DNA of 11,381 nucleotides from Spirochaetia bacterium. GTDB lineage: Bacteria; Spirochaetota; Spirochaetia; Treponematales; Breznakiellaceae. Shown one piece after another: positions 1-7,110 of the stretch. The position numbers and the translations under genes were made by a program. Location of the stretch: NCBI GenBank assembly GCA_025997715.1, contig BNUY01000103.1:1-11381 (forward strand), in the 5' to 3' direction. Position 1 is the stretch's first letter. The number at the start of each line of letters is the position of its first letter. A model generated the notes under the pieces. It did not search any database and was not told the DNA's origin. It saw nothing but the letters and a program-made list of their open reading frames with translations.

Positions 1-832
1 TTATCTTTAAAACAGGTCGGAATTGATAAGGGACAAAATCAATACGGGAAGAATTTAGAGAATATAGGCTGTTTGAAGAGGGACAACTTAGCTGTCGTGC
101 GGTAAGTACTCGTAATAAATCTGTAATATCAGATTTTACATTGTCTTGTTTTTGGATATGCAGCTCAATTTGACCAGCATAGTAAGATTTAATCGCCCCT
201 TCAATAAACACTTGATATTGTTTTGTATTCCCAATATTTGAGATGGACTGAACCATACCTACAATATTGGAATTACTTGTTAGGTGTACGATACTGTTCG
301 CGCTAATTTGTTCTGGTTCAGTGGAAACAGGTTTGATTGGGGTAGTAACAGTATTTTCTGATACAGGAATGCCTGTGGTACCTTCTGTTTTCACCGTATT
401 AATGAAATCTGAAATCTCTTTTCTAAGTTGACGATCTGTGTCTGTTTGTACATAAAAGAATTTTAAAGTTTCCAGATCTGATATAATTTGTGGTAGTTGA
501 ATTGGTTCTGTGGAGCAATGTGCCCATCGATTACGAACCTTAAACATTTCGTTAATACATTCAATCTCATTGTGATTGAGAAAATATTTCTGTGCAATTA
601 TATACTTATTTCGATCCGCTACACGGAGAAGGGCAGATAAATCTAACTCCGAAAATTTTGTCCATCCACTCTGTTCTACAAGTTGGCGTTGATGATCACT
701 CAACTTATTTAAGACAAACCGCTCCCACCTATCCGCTTTAGGTGGTAAATATGTATCCAGCCATTTTGCGCATCCTGCGGATGCCTCTAGTAGAAACTCG
801 TTGATTTTTCCAACTATCGCCTGATATTGCAT
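1..832 (-). CDS. Swt1-like HEPN domain + SNF2-type helicase, N-terminal part (runs off left edge)
   Basis: The frame is open from an ATG at 832 to the window edge, giving 277 residues with no stop. Residues ~45-110 contain LDLSALLRVADRNKY and then VRNRWAHC. The RNRWAH motif fits the catalytic Rx4-6H motif of HEPN RNases, and the surroundings fit the Swt1-like HEPN subfamily. Residues ~180-225 look like the small beta-rich module found before SNF2-type helicases in defence loci. Residues 255-277 (LYSLNSSRIDFVPYQFRPVL) match the conserved lead-in to the SNF2 ATPase, whose Walker A would follow just outside the window. GAGGG precedes the ATG by about five bases. The gene is much more AT-rich than its neighbours, consistent with transfer. 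Seen: the frame and both motifs. Known: HEPN domains are often RNases in antiviral and TA systems. Inferred: an RNA-targeting or defence ATPase. The HEPN domain could instead be a structural, non-catalytic sensor. Confidence 0.8.
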   Translation of the reverse strand, partial: MQYQAIVGKINEFLLEASAGCAKWLDTYLPPKADRWERFVLNKLSDHQRQLVEQSGWTKFSELDLSALLRVADRNKYIIAQKYFLNHNEIECINEMFKVRNRWAHCSTEPIQLPQIISDLETLKFFYVQTDTDRQLRKEISDFINTVKTEGTTGIPVSENTVTTPIKPVSTEPEQISANSIVHLTSNSNIVGMVQSISNIGNTKQYQVFIEGAIKSYYAGQIELHIQKQDNVKSDITDLLRVLTARQLSCPSSNSLYSLNSSRIDFVPYQFRPVLKI

Positions 833-857
833 TTTACCCTCAAAAATATGATGACCT

Positions 858-886
858 AGTATAACATGATATAGTGAGTCCGTCAA
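858..886 (-). promoter_or_regulatory. Sigma-70-type promoter of the HEPN/helicase gene
   Basis: On the minus strand, TTGACG (886-881) and TATACT (863-858) are separated by exactly 17 nt. Each box differs from consensus at one position. Transcription should begin near 851, leaving a leader of about 20 nt that contains the GAGGG ribosome site. An imperfect dyad (CTA-G-TAT ... ATA-TAG, 856-874) overlaps the -10 box and could be an operator, though AT-rich DNA gives such dyads by chance. Confidence 0.7.
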
Positions 887-1327
887 GATAATAAAAAAAC
901 AGATAACCAAAAACGGTCGGGACTTTGAAACTCCCATCTGTGTATAAAAAAGTATACATATCGAACCTTCCTTTGATCCGTTGCCGTCTTCGTCATGCTA
1001 ATGAGCTAACAACTTGTTCATACCCATCATGGCTCACCGCAAGCCTTTCACTTCATATACTTTCCCAACAAACCGGCAAAGGAAGTAATGTCCCGCATCT
1101 CCTGCAGACCCCTTCATTATATGCATAATACCCCATACTTCACCCTCCTTTACACTCGTCGGTCGCCGGAAGCCGGTACGGCGTATATCCTCATAGGAAG
1201 TACAAAGGCAATTGCCGCCGAAAATGTTTCCATTTCCCAGCCGGAAATTTGACATTTACTATGAATACATCCACCGTGTCATGAATGACAGGGCGAGGTT
1301 AAACCCCACAGAATTCGTTTACACTCA

Positions 1328-1356
1328 TTGGCAAAAACCTCTTTTTGGAGTACAGT
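1328..1356 (+). promoter_or_regulatory. Candidate promoter of TA module 1
   Basis: TTGGCA (1328-1333) and TACAGT (1351-1356) are 17 nt apart. The -35 box matches 5 of 6 consensus bases and the -10 box 4 of 6. The predicted start near 1363 sits directly in front of a dyad and about 30 nt before the antitoxin ATG. The call rests on position and spacing only. Confidence 0.4.
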
Positions 1357-1364
1357 TACTATGT

Positions 1365-1376
1365 TCCCTGTAGGGA
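1365..1376. promoter_or_regulatory. Perfect 12-bp dyad, candidate autoregulatory operator
   Basis: TCCCT-GT-AGGGA is a perfect inverted repeat between the predicted transcription start and the antitoxin ribosome site (GGAG at 1381-1384). Type II antitoxins usually repress their own operon at dyads like this, so it is a natural operator candidate. A small RNA hairpin affecting translation is the alternative. No equivalent dyad was seen upstream of TA module 2. Confidence 0.35.
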
Positions 1377-1392
1377 GCCTGGAGTGTGACCC

Positions 1393-1758
1393 ATGATTAT
1401 AGAACAAACTGTTGAAATACCGGAAAATCACCGGGTACAGGTGTTTTTTGATATTCCGTATACGGTTCCTGCGGGGCGGCAGGTAAAAGTCGCGCTGGAC
1501 CTTTCGGTCGGAACTTTGCAGGAAGAAAAGGCGGAACAAGCTCCGTTTAAAAAAGGTGACTGGCGCAGACTTTGCGGTACCAGTGCGGGGTCTGCCGGAA
1601 CCGACCGTATACTGCGGGACCGGGCGCGTGAAGCCTTGATTGATGAAGCTCGGTTTGCCGAACGGCATGGTACGGAAATAGCTCCGGCTGCGGTTGCGCG
1701 GGCCGCAAAATGGGGAATTACCCTTGAAACCTTAAAAGCAGAGGGCATTGACCTTTGA
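1393..1758 (+). CDS. Antitoxin of TA module 1 (partner of a PIN toxin)
   Basis: A 121-residue protein that should bind and neutralise the PIN RNase encoded next to it. The ATG follows GGAG with 8-nt spacing. The N-terminus (EQTVEIPENHRVQVFFDIPYTVPAG) matches the antitoxin at 8176 (QQTVEIPADHRLFIEVPEEIPAG), as does a mid-protein stretch (RRLCGTSAGSAGTDRILRDRARE against RELCKGSSVTVDSFLEKRHRE). Two parts are therefore conserved: a probable beta-stranded N-terminal domain and a helical toxin-binding segment. This copy has about 35 extra C-terminal residues (ending TLETLKAEGIDL). Its stop overlaps the toxin start by four bases (TTGA), implying coupled translation. No named DNA-binding fold such as AbrB, RHH or Phd could be recognised with certainty, so the role comes from context and paralogy. 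Confidence 0.75.
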   Translation: MIIEQTVEIPENHRVQVFFDIPYTVPAGRQVKVALDLSVGTLQEEKAEQAPFKKGDWRRLCGTSAGSAGTDRILRDRAREALIDEARFAERHGTEIAPAAVARAAKWGITLETLKAEGIDL

Positions 1759-2186
1759 GTGGGATCTACAGCCTTGATGCCTGCGCCCTGAGCACCTTTT
1801 TTGATCGTGATATTGGATTTGAGAAGGTGAGTGCATTGCTTGAACGCGCCTGCACCGATGAAGTTATCGTGTATATGAGCGCGGTTAACCTTACCGAAGT
1901 AATATATGATCAAATGGACAAAAAAGATGAATCCGGCATGAGCCAACTCTGGGATGATATTCATGATTTGCCCATTACCCTTATTCGTGATATGAGTGAT
2001 TTCATCGTTAAGGAGGCCGCACGGCTTAAGGCAACCTACCACATCGCCCTTGGAGATGTATTTGGCCTGGCCGTTGCGCGGTTCCTGGGTGCGACATTTG
2101 TTACGAGCGATCATAGCGAAATGGAACAAATCGAACAAGACGAACCGTTCTCTTTTCTTTGGCTGCCCGCCAAGCCCAAAAAATAA
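1755..2186 (+). CDS. PIN-domain RNase toxin of TA module 1 (VapC-like)
   Basis: A 143-residue PIN-domain protein, the usual length for VapC-type toxins, which are Mg2+-dependent endoribonucleases that cut tRNA, rRNA or mRNA. The acidic residues expected of the active site are in order: D8 (SLDACAL), E48 (NLTEV), D101 (ALGDVFGLA) and D119 (VTSDHSE). The set is complete, so it should be catalytically competent. The only start that fits is the TTG at 1755, which overlaps the antitoxin stop; AGAGGG lies about nine bases upstream. A TTG start with translational coupling would keep toxin output below antitoxin output. It is clearly related to the toxin at 8424 along its length, including the Pro/Lys-rich C-terminus (WLPAKPKK against WFRPPKEKK). 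The RNA target cannot be told from sequence. Confidence 0.9.
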   Translation: MSGIYSLDACALSTFFDRDIGFEKVSALLERACTDEVIVYMSAVNLTEVIYDQMDKKDESGMSQLWDDIHDLPITLIRDMSDFIVKEAARLKATYHIALGDVFGLAVARFLGATFVTSDHSEMEQIEQDEPFSFLWLPAKPKK

Positions 2187-2308
2187 TACCCCCTCACGGC
2201 TCATCCTCCCACCTCATATATCTTCCCAATATTCCTATTGAGGAAAAATTCCAGGGTAAAAAAATCGTAATGTTTTCGTCTTATTCGATCTTTCTGCCGT
2301 ACCCAGTC

Positions 2309-3526
2309 CTACGTAGATTTCTTCGCTGAGGCATCTCCGGGGATTGTTTCTGTCCCGCTTTCCACTTCCGGCGCACACACCTTCCCCCCGTACAACTCCT
2401 TGGGGTACACCACAATCCCCAGCTTCTTCTCCAGCCGGGCCAGGCGCCGCATCTCCCCCTCATCCCCGAAGGTGGCCATAATCCCCCGCTTTCCCGCCCG
2501 TGCGGTGCGGCCGGCCCGGTGGATGTAGGCGTCGGGGTCTTCCCCCGTGTCCAGGGCGATGATGTGGCTGATGTCCGGTATGTCCAGCCCCCGGGCGGCA
2601 AGATCGCTGGCCACCAGTACGGCCGCCCGGCCCCGGCGAAAGTCGTCCATAGCCTGTTTACGCATCTTTTTATCCATATCTCCGTAAAGGCCTAGGGCGG
2701 GAATACCATGATGTTGTAATTTGGAAACGATGTTCCCTACCTGGGCTCCCCGGCCGGTAAAGACGAGCGACCTACCGGTTGCCGCTTTTCGCGGATGGAT
2801 CGCTGCCAGGAATGAGCGGAGAAGCCCTATCTTGTCACGCTCCTCGCAGTAAAACGCCCAGTGTTCTATCTTGTCCCGGAGTATCCTATTCTCATGGGTT
2901 TCCTCCACCGCAATAGTATTCCCCATGAGCGGCAGGAGCCGTTCCCGGCAGAGCGGCGGCAGGGTGGCGGAACAGGCGGCGGTCTGGGGGGCGTTGCGGA
3001 TCAGAGACACCAGTTCCCGTGTATCGCCGTAGAGTTCATCCGCCGTAAGCCGGTCCGCCTCGTCGAGGATCAGGAATTCGAGGCCCGTCAAGCGCAGCTT
3101 TCCCATCCTGGCCAACTGCAAAACCCGGCCGGGGTTCCCCACTAAGAGGCGGGGCTTGTCCTTCTTTAGTGCTTCTATCTGCCGGCTCATCGCCGCGGAC
3201 CCGATGAGGAGGCTTACCCTAAAGGGCTGCGGGGAATCCATGCCGGAAAGCAGGAACTCCGCTTCCTGCTTAATCTGGGAACAAAGCTCGTAGGTGGGCG
3301 CCAGGATTAACGCCGTACTTGCGGGGGTTTCCGTCAGTTTTTGGAACACCGGAATCAGGTAGGCGAAGGTCTTCCCGGTCCCGGTAGGAGAACTGAACAG
3401 CACATGCTCCCCCGAAAACAGCCGGGGCATCACCATCCGCTGTATCTCCACCGGTGTTGCAATGCCCCGCTCCCGCAGCCGCCCTATAAAAAAGGGGCTT
3501 ACCCCAAGGTCGGTAAAAGATGTCAT
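2309..3526 (-). CDS. DEAD-box ATP-dependent RNA helicase
   Basis: A 405-residue, two-lobe RNA helicase with the motifs in order: Q motif (TPVEIQ, 24-29), motif I (SPTGTGKT, 46-53), Ia (PTYEL, 77-81), GNPGR where most relatives have TPGR (130-134), DEAD (155-158), SAT (186-188), motif V (ASDLAARGLDIP, 306-317) and motif VI (HRAGRTARAG, 336-345). Such enzymes unwind short RNA duplexes in ribosome assembly, mRNA decay or cold adaptation. It is close to the minimal core and has only a ~55-residue C-terminal extension, without an obvious RNA-binding domain. The start lies 6 nt after the stop of the glycosyltransferase gene, so it is the second gene of that transcript. There is no strong ribosome site of its own, suggesting translational coupling. 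The exact family (RhlE, CsdA, SrmB) cannot be assigned. Confidence 0.93.
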   Translation of the reverse strand: MTSFTDLGVSPFFIGRLRERGIATPVEIQRMVMPRLFSGEHVLFSSPTGTGKTFAYLIPVFQKLTETPASTALILAPTYELCSQIKQEAEFLLSGMDSPQPFRVSLLIGSAAMSRQIEALKKDKPRLLVGNPGRVLQLARMGKLRLTGLEFLILDEADRLTADELYGDTRELVSLIRNAPQTAACSATLPPLCRERLLPLMGNTIAVEETHENRILRDKIEHWAFYCEERDKIGLLRSFLAAIHPRKAATGRSLVFTGRGAQVGNIVSKLQHHGIPALGLYGDMDKKMRKQAMDDFRRGRAAVLVASDLAARGLDIPDISHIIALDTGEDPDAYIHRAGRTARAGKRGIMATFGDEGEMRRLARLEKKLGIVVYPKELYGGKVCAPEVESGTETIPGDASAKKST

Positions 3527-3532
3527 GGGCTG

Positions 3533-4447
3533 CTACTCGTTATCATGTCGTTTTTCTTTGACATAGCTTTGCAATTCCTCAATAAGGCGGGAATATTCCT
3601 GAATCCGGGGCTGCAACTGTTTCATGTTCCGCTCTTTGGACTGTTCCATGGCCTTGCGGCTAAAACGCCAGTGATGTTCTTCCATTTCCAGCAGCCGTTG
3701 TTCAAGATTGTCGAGGAAGTTTTTGTCCTCCGGGTCGGGAGCTTTATTAAAGGCGTCAAATTCATATTTAACCACCTCATCGTTGCGGATTTCCCCCCGA
3801 AAGGTCCGGTACAGGTTGAGTTTTATCCCCTTCATCATATAGGCAAAGCGGCCTTCCTTTTCAAAACGCCGGACACTTGCCAGGATAAAGGCGGAATTCA
3901 AATACCGGAGGGGGCGATAGGCGGAGCCCCGCTTTACAAAGTCGTTATCCTCCGCCACATAGATGGTTTCATCAAACCCCCGGATGCGGTCAAAGAGCCG
4001 CTTGGTTACGAATATACAGAACCCGAAGGCCTTGGGGTCTATCCAGAGATTGAGGAGTACCGCAAAATTGATAAGCCGGTGAACAATGCGGTCCATCTGA
4101 TAGTCCGAAAGGGGCTTTATTTCGCAGGTGGCTAAATCAATGTACCGCTCCTGCATCTCATCATAGACATTCCGGAGAAATCCCGGGGGCAGAACCACAT
4201 CGGCGTCAAGGAAAAAAAGAAATTCCCCCCGGGCGGCGGCGGCTCCGGCGTTCCTCCCCGCAGCGGGAAGCCCCCCGTCCACCACCCGGCAGCCGTATGA
4301 CGCGGCGATTTCCCGGGTCCGGTCCTTGGAATGGGCGTCCGCCAGGATAACCTCATAATCCTCAAAATCCTGCCCCTTGATACTGTCAAGGAGCTTTGGA
4401 AGCAGTTCCTCCTCATTAAGGGCGGGAATGATGATACTTACTTTCAT
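3533..4447 (-). CDS. Family 2 glycosyltransferase (GT-A fold) with C-terminal coiled coil
   Basis: A 304-residue protein that begins directly with the GT2 nucleotide-sugar fold: MKVSIIIPALNEEE, ADAHSKDRT (36-44), GRNAGAAAARGEFLFFLDADV with the metal-binding DAD at 81-83, and EDNDF (166-170) as candidate catalytic or acceptor-site acids. It should move a sugar from a nucleotide donor to a lipid, glycan or protein in the cytoplasm; the acceptor is unknown. There is no strong membrane segment. Residues ~235-300 are highly charged and helical (EQRLLEMEEHHWRF, IEELQSYVKEKRHDNE), likely a coiled coil for dimerisation or membrane-edge docking, which is unusual for minimal GT2 enzymes. It is the first gene of a minus-strand pair with the RNA helicase and is divergent from the symporter. 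The ATG at 4447 has no good purine-rich ribosome site. Confidence 0.88.
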   Translation of the reverse strand: MKVSIIIPALNEEELLPKLLDSIKGQDFEDYEVILADAHSKDRTREIAASYGCRVVDGGLPAAGRNAGAAAARGEFLFFLDADVVLPPGFLRNVYDEMQERYIDLATCEIKPLSDYQMDRIVHRLINFAVLLNLWIDPKAFGFCIFVTKRLFDRIRGFDETIYVAEDNDFVKRGSAYRPLRYLNSAFILASVRRFEKEGRFAYMMKGIKLNLYRTFRGEIRNDEVVKYEFDAFNKAPDPEDKNFLDNLEQRLLEMEEHHWRFSRKAMEQSKERNMKQLQPRIQEYSRLIEELQSYVKEKRHDNE

Positions 4448-4478
4448 ATCGGGGAGTGTAGCATTTTTCAGGCGCTTT

Positions 4479-4487
4479 TGCTATGCT
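4479..4487 (+). promoter_or_regulatory. Possible extended -10 element for the symporter
   Basis: TGC-TATGCT in the 72-nt divergent gap between the glycosyltransferase and symporter starts has the TGN extension and 4 of 6 -10 matches. No convincing -35 box lies upstream. The predicted start would be about 25 nt before the symporter ATG. Confidence 0.3.
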
Positions 4488-4519
4488 GGTCCCGCAATAA
4501 ACGAGAAAGGAGTACTTCA

Positions 4520-6007
4520 ATGATTGGCATTATTTTTCTGGTGATTTTTCTTGCCCTGATGACCGGAATCGGGATTTGGGGGATGCGGAAGACCAAGACC
4601 CTGGGGGATTTCTTCCTGGGGGGGCGTACCCTGGGCCCCTGGGTATCGGCGGTGGCCTACGGGACATCCTACTTTTCGGCGGTCATCTTTATCGGCTTTG
4701 CGGGCACCCAGGGCTGGCAGTTCGGGATGAACGCCCTCTGGATAGCCATTGGGAACGCGGTTATCGGCGCACTCGCCGCCTGGCTGGTCCTGGCCCGCAG
4801 AACCCGGCGGATGACCCAAAACCTGGACGCCATGACCATGCCGGAATACCTGCAAGAACGCTACGGGGCAAAACACCTCAAGCCCGTGGCGGCCTCAATT
4901 ATCTTCTTCTTTCTCCTCCCCTACTCCGCCTCGGTATTCAAGGGCCTGGGGCATCTCTTTGAAGCGGTCTTCCACATCCCCTATGAATATGCCCTGCTTA
5001 TCATGATCGCCTTTACCGGGGTCTACCTGATCCTGGGGGGCTACTTCGCCATCGCGGTCACCGACTTTATCCAGGGGATCATCATGTTCTTTGGCGCGGC
5101 GCTGATGATTTACGTCCTTTCAAAACAGGGGGGCGGCTACTTCGAGACGGTCAGGAAGGTCACCGAACTCTACCCCGCCCATGTGCCCCCGGCTGGATCG
5201 CCGCCGGTGCTTGGCATAAACCAGCCCTCGGTGCTGACGGTGATTTCCCTGGTGTTTATGACCAGCTTCGGCACCTGGGGCCTCCCCCAAATGACCCAGA
5301 AGTTCTACGCCATCAAGAATGAGCAGGTGATCCCCAAGGCGGCCATCGTCACCACGGTCTTTGCCCTGATGATAGGCTTCGCCGCCTACTCCACCGGGGC
5401 ATTTGCCCACGTGTTCTTCACCATTGATACGGTACCGAAAACCGAAACGGGCCGTATCCTCTACGACCTCATCGTCCCCACCCTGCTTACCACCCATCTG
5501 CCGGAGGTTCTCCTGGCGCTGATCATGCTCCTGGTACTGTCGGCATCCATGTCCACCCTGTCGTCCCTGGTGCTGGTGTCTTCTTCATCGGTGGCCATCG
5601 ACATGAACCCCAACCGGGCGGAAACAAAAACCGGCAAGGACCATTCGGTAGCAATGATGCGCCTCCTTTCGGGGGTCTTCATCATCATTTCTTATTTTAT
5701 TTCCCGGTTCCAGATCAGCATCATTGTGTACCTCATGTCCCTGAGCTGGGGCGCAGTCTCCGGTTCCTTCGCGGCCCCCTACATCCTGGGCCTCTACTCC
5801 AAAAAAGTTACCAAAGCTGCGGCCTACGCGGGGCTCCTTTCGGGGCTGGGTGTGGAAATAGCGCTGTTCTTTATCCTGGGCGCATCCCGGTCTCCCCTGG
5901 CGGCGTCCATCGCCATCGTGGTTCCCTTCATTGTAGTGCCGGTAGTATCGCTGTTTACGGCGCCGCCGGATAAGGCGATTTTGGATAAGGCCTTTGCGGG
6001 GGTTTGA
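4520..6007 (+). CDS. Sodium/solute symporter (SSS family, TC 2.A.21)
   Basis: A 495-residue, very hydrophobic inner-membrane transporter. The length and roughly 13 hydrophobic segments fit the SSS family (PutP, PanF, SGLT), which uses the sodium gradient to import a small solute. Family marks visible: LGDFFLGGRTLGPWVSAVA (28-46), the DFIQG turn (182-186), and SASMSTLSS (341-349), matching the region that supplies Na2-site Ser/Thr ligands in characterised members. The ATG at 4520 follows AAAGGAG with 7-nt spacing, and hydrophobic segment 1 begins immediately. In-frame codons upstream back to 4331 overlap the glycosyltransferase gene and are not a plausible start. The residues around helix 2 (AYGTSYFSAVIFIGF) differ from the proline carriers, so the substrate (amino acid, sugar, carboxylate or urea) stays open. 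It is probably monocistronic. Confidence 0.93.
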   Translation: MIGIIFLVIFLALMTGIGIWGMRKTKTLGDFFLGGRTLGPWVSAVAYGTSYFSAVIFIGFAGTQGWQFGMNALWIAIGNAVIGALAAWLVLARRTRRMTQNLDAMTMPEYLQERYGAKHLKPVAASIIFFFLLPYSASVFKGLGHLFEAVFHIPYEYALLIMIAFTGVYLILGGYFAIAVTDFIQGIIMFFGAALMIYVLSKQGGGYFETVRKVTELYPAHVPPAGSPPVLGINQPSVLTVISLVFMTSFGTWGLPQMTQKFYAIKNEQVIPKAAIVTTVFALMIGFAAYSTGAFAHVFFTIDTVPKTETGRILYDLIVPTLLTTHLPEVLLALIMLLVLSASMSTLSSLVLVSSSSVAIDMNPNRAETKTGKDHSVAMMRLLSGVFIIISYFISRFQISIIVYLMSLSWGAVSGSFAAPYILGLYSKKVTKAAAYAGLLSGLGVEIALFFILGASRSPLAASIAIVVPFIVVPVVSLFTAPPDKAILDKAFAGV

Positions 6008-6037
6008 GGCGGTTAATGCACGATTACCTTGCACACC

Positions 6038-6083
6038 GCATGTCCCGCCGCCCGTAGAGAAAACGGGAGGCAGGGCTGTATGC
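6038..6083. terminator. Long imperfect hairpin between convergent genes
   Basis: The 78-nt gap between the symporter stop and the lipoprotein stop folds into nested arms: GCAT/ATGC, CCC/GGG, GCC/GGC, then CCCGT/ACGGG around the loop AGAGAAA, broken by a small internal loop, one bulged A and one G/A mismatch. The symmetry lets either strand form it, so it could end transcription from both sides. There is no U-tract on either strand, so it is not a classical intrinsic terminator. It may be an RNA 3'-end stabiliser or a pausing site instead. Confidence 0.4.
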
Positions 6084-6085
6084 AA

Positions 6086-7060
6086 TTAGAATAGTACGTT
6101 TGCGGCGGTGCTCAACGCGCTTATCCAGTCTATGTCGCCGGAAGCGGCGCTGGCGGCAGCCACCTGCGCCGGATCGCCTGACCTTAGTGCGGCGCGCTGG
6201 GCGCCGGCATTCGCCTCAATCTCCGCCCGTGCGGTAAGAGCCGCCTGATTGTTTGCGGCGGTTTGCTGGTTCACCTGGGCCAGCGCAATCTGTTGATCGT
6301 TCTTTGCTTTCTGTTCCTGGGCGGCAATCTGCGCCTTAAACTGGGCTTCGGTCATGGCCGTTTCCCGGGCTGCGGCGGCGTCAATGTCGGCAAAGGCATT
6401 AGCCACCTTTGTCTGCACCGCACGGTCGGGAAGCTGCCCGATTATGTCGTTGGTATATTTCCGTACCAACGCTTTCCAGGTGGCTTCGTCCATGCTATAC
6501 ACGATGTAGTATAAATACTCCTGTGTTTTTTGATGGGTAGCCGTATCCTCGATTTCAACGAGCTGCCAAAAATCCGCAACAGTAGAATTTCCCGTAATGG
6601 TTACTTTTGTCGCCGTCGCGATTTCTTCTACGATGTCCAACTGCCCATCGTCCAGCACCGAACCTGCGCCGGTCACCACATACTGCTTGAGTTCATTTGC
6701 GGTTTTAGCCGCGAACAGAAGCCCTGCCTGCACCCGCGCGCTTTCCCGGTTGCGGTTCTGCGCAAGGCTGAATTTGACACGGCTTGCGCTATTGATACCG
6801 AAGTCCTGTTTTACCGGGCCGGTATTCCCTAAAACCAAGGCTTGAAGCCAGGGCGGTGTGCTCGGTATTCCAAGGGTCCGGCTACTCCAATCCCTGACAA
6901 GCGCCCTTGTGGGCGTGACATCCACGTTTGACGCAGAGGGAATAGCCGCAGGTTCGGGCGGTTTAGCCGTGTCTGTTGTGGTACAGCCTGCGAATATAAA
7001 CGCCAACAGTAATCCTGACGCGATACGCACCACCCGTTCCATTTTTGCTTTCTTTTCCAT
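6086..7060 (-). CDS. Hypothetical lipoprotein with Ala/Gln-rich C-terminal coiled coil
   Basis: A 324-residue exported lipoprotein of unknown function. The chosen ATG (7060) follows AAAGGAG with 7-nt spacing and leads into a signal peptide with lipobox IFAGC (Cys26). In-frame codons up to 7150 would overlap the preceding gene and spoil the signal peptide. After a Pro-rich linker, residues ~60-200 form a mixed domain with no family I recognise (TPPWLQALVLGNTGPV, EYLYYIVYSMDEATWKALV). Residues ~230-300 are a long Ala/Gln/Glu-rich helix, probably a coiled coil. The end is hydrophobic (IDWISALSTAANVLF). It lies 47 nt after the LPP20-like gene on the same strand, so the two are probably co-transcribed and may form one envelope complex. 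No catalytic motif is visible. Confidence 0.82.
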   Translation of the reverse strand: MEKKAKMERVVRIASGLLLAFIFAGCTTTDTAKPPEPAAIPSASNVDVTPTRALVRDWSSRTLGIPSTPPWLQALVLGNTGPVKQDFGINSASRVKFSLAQNRNRESARVQAGLLFAAKTANELKQYVVTGAGSVLDDGQLDIVEEIATATKVTITGNSTVADFWQLVEIEDTATHQKTQEYLYYIVYSMDEATWKALVRKYTNDIIGQLPDRAVQTKVANAFADIDAAAARETAMTEAQFKAQIAAQEQKAKNDQQIALAQVNQQTAANNQAALTARAEIEANAGAQRAALRSGDPAQVAAASAASGDIDWISALSTAANVLF

Positions 7061-7092
7061 AAGAAAACTCCTTTTACTCACGATATTTTTAG

Positions 7093-7110
7093 TAACGCGC
7101 ATAGGCGTTA
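7093..7110 (-). other. Small hairpin at the end of the LPP20-like gene
   Basis: TAACGC-CTATGC-GCGTTA is a perfect 6-bp stem that begins with the stop codon of the upstream gene and is followed by CTAAAAAT. It sits in the 47-nt gap between two co-directional lipoprotein genes. It is too short and lacks a proper T-run for a confident terminator; a processing or partial attenuation site is possible. Confidence 0.25.

Larger units (their letters stand above)
841..1392. other. Non-coding gap between the HEPN/helicase gene and TA module 1
   Basis: About 550 nt without a supportable gene. It holds the HEPN promoter (858-886), a candidate TA promoter (1328-1356) and a 12-bp perfect dyad (1365-1376). 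Around 1020-1090 the minus strand encodes a short peptide ending in FVGKVYEVKGLR with no ribosome site. A related stretch (NIGKIYEVGG then stop) lies downstream of the toxin at about 2195-2262. This may be decayed coding sequence or a dispersed intergenic repeat. Base composition changes from AT-rich to GC-rich within the gap, so a transfer boundary probably lies here. Confidence 0.5.

Noticed and set aside
1249..1254. Perfect TTGACA as a -35 box
   Set aside because: No -10-like hexamer lies 15-19 nt downstream.
925..1255. Short open frames on both strands in the gap before TA module 1
   Set aside because: No ribosome site, no recognisable protein family, and the peptides look like chance or decayed sequence. 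Only the FVGKVYEVKG end was kept, as a repeat observation.
2187..2308. Terminator between the toxin and helicase genes (TTCCT/AGGAA stem; T7 run on the minus strand)
   Set aside because: The stem is only 5 bp without a T-run on the plus strand. On the minus strand the T7 run is preceded only by a bulged 5-bp stem.
4331..4519. Upstream extension of the symporter
   Set aside because: It would overlap the divergent glycosyltransferase gene, has no ribosome site, and adds a charged non-membrane segment. The ATG at 4520 has AAAGGAG at ideal spacing.
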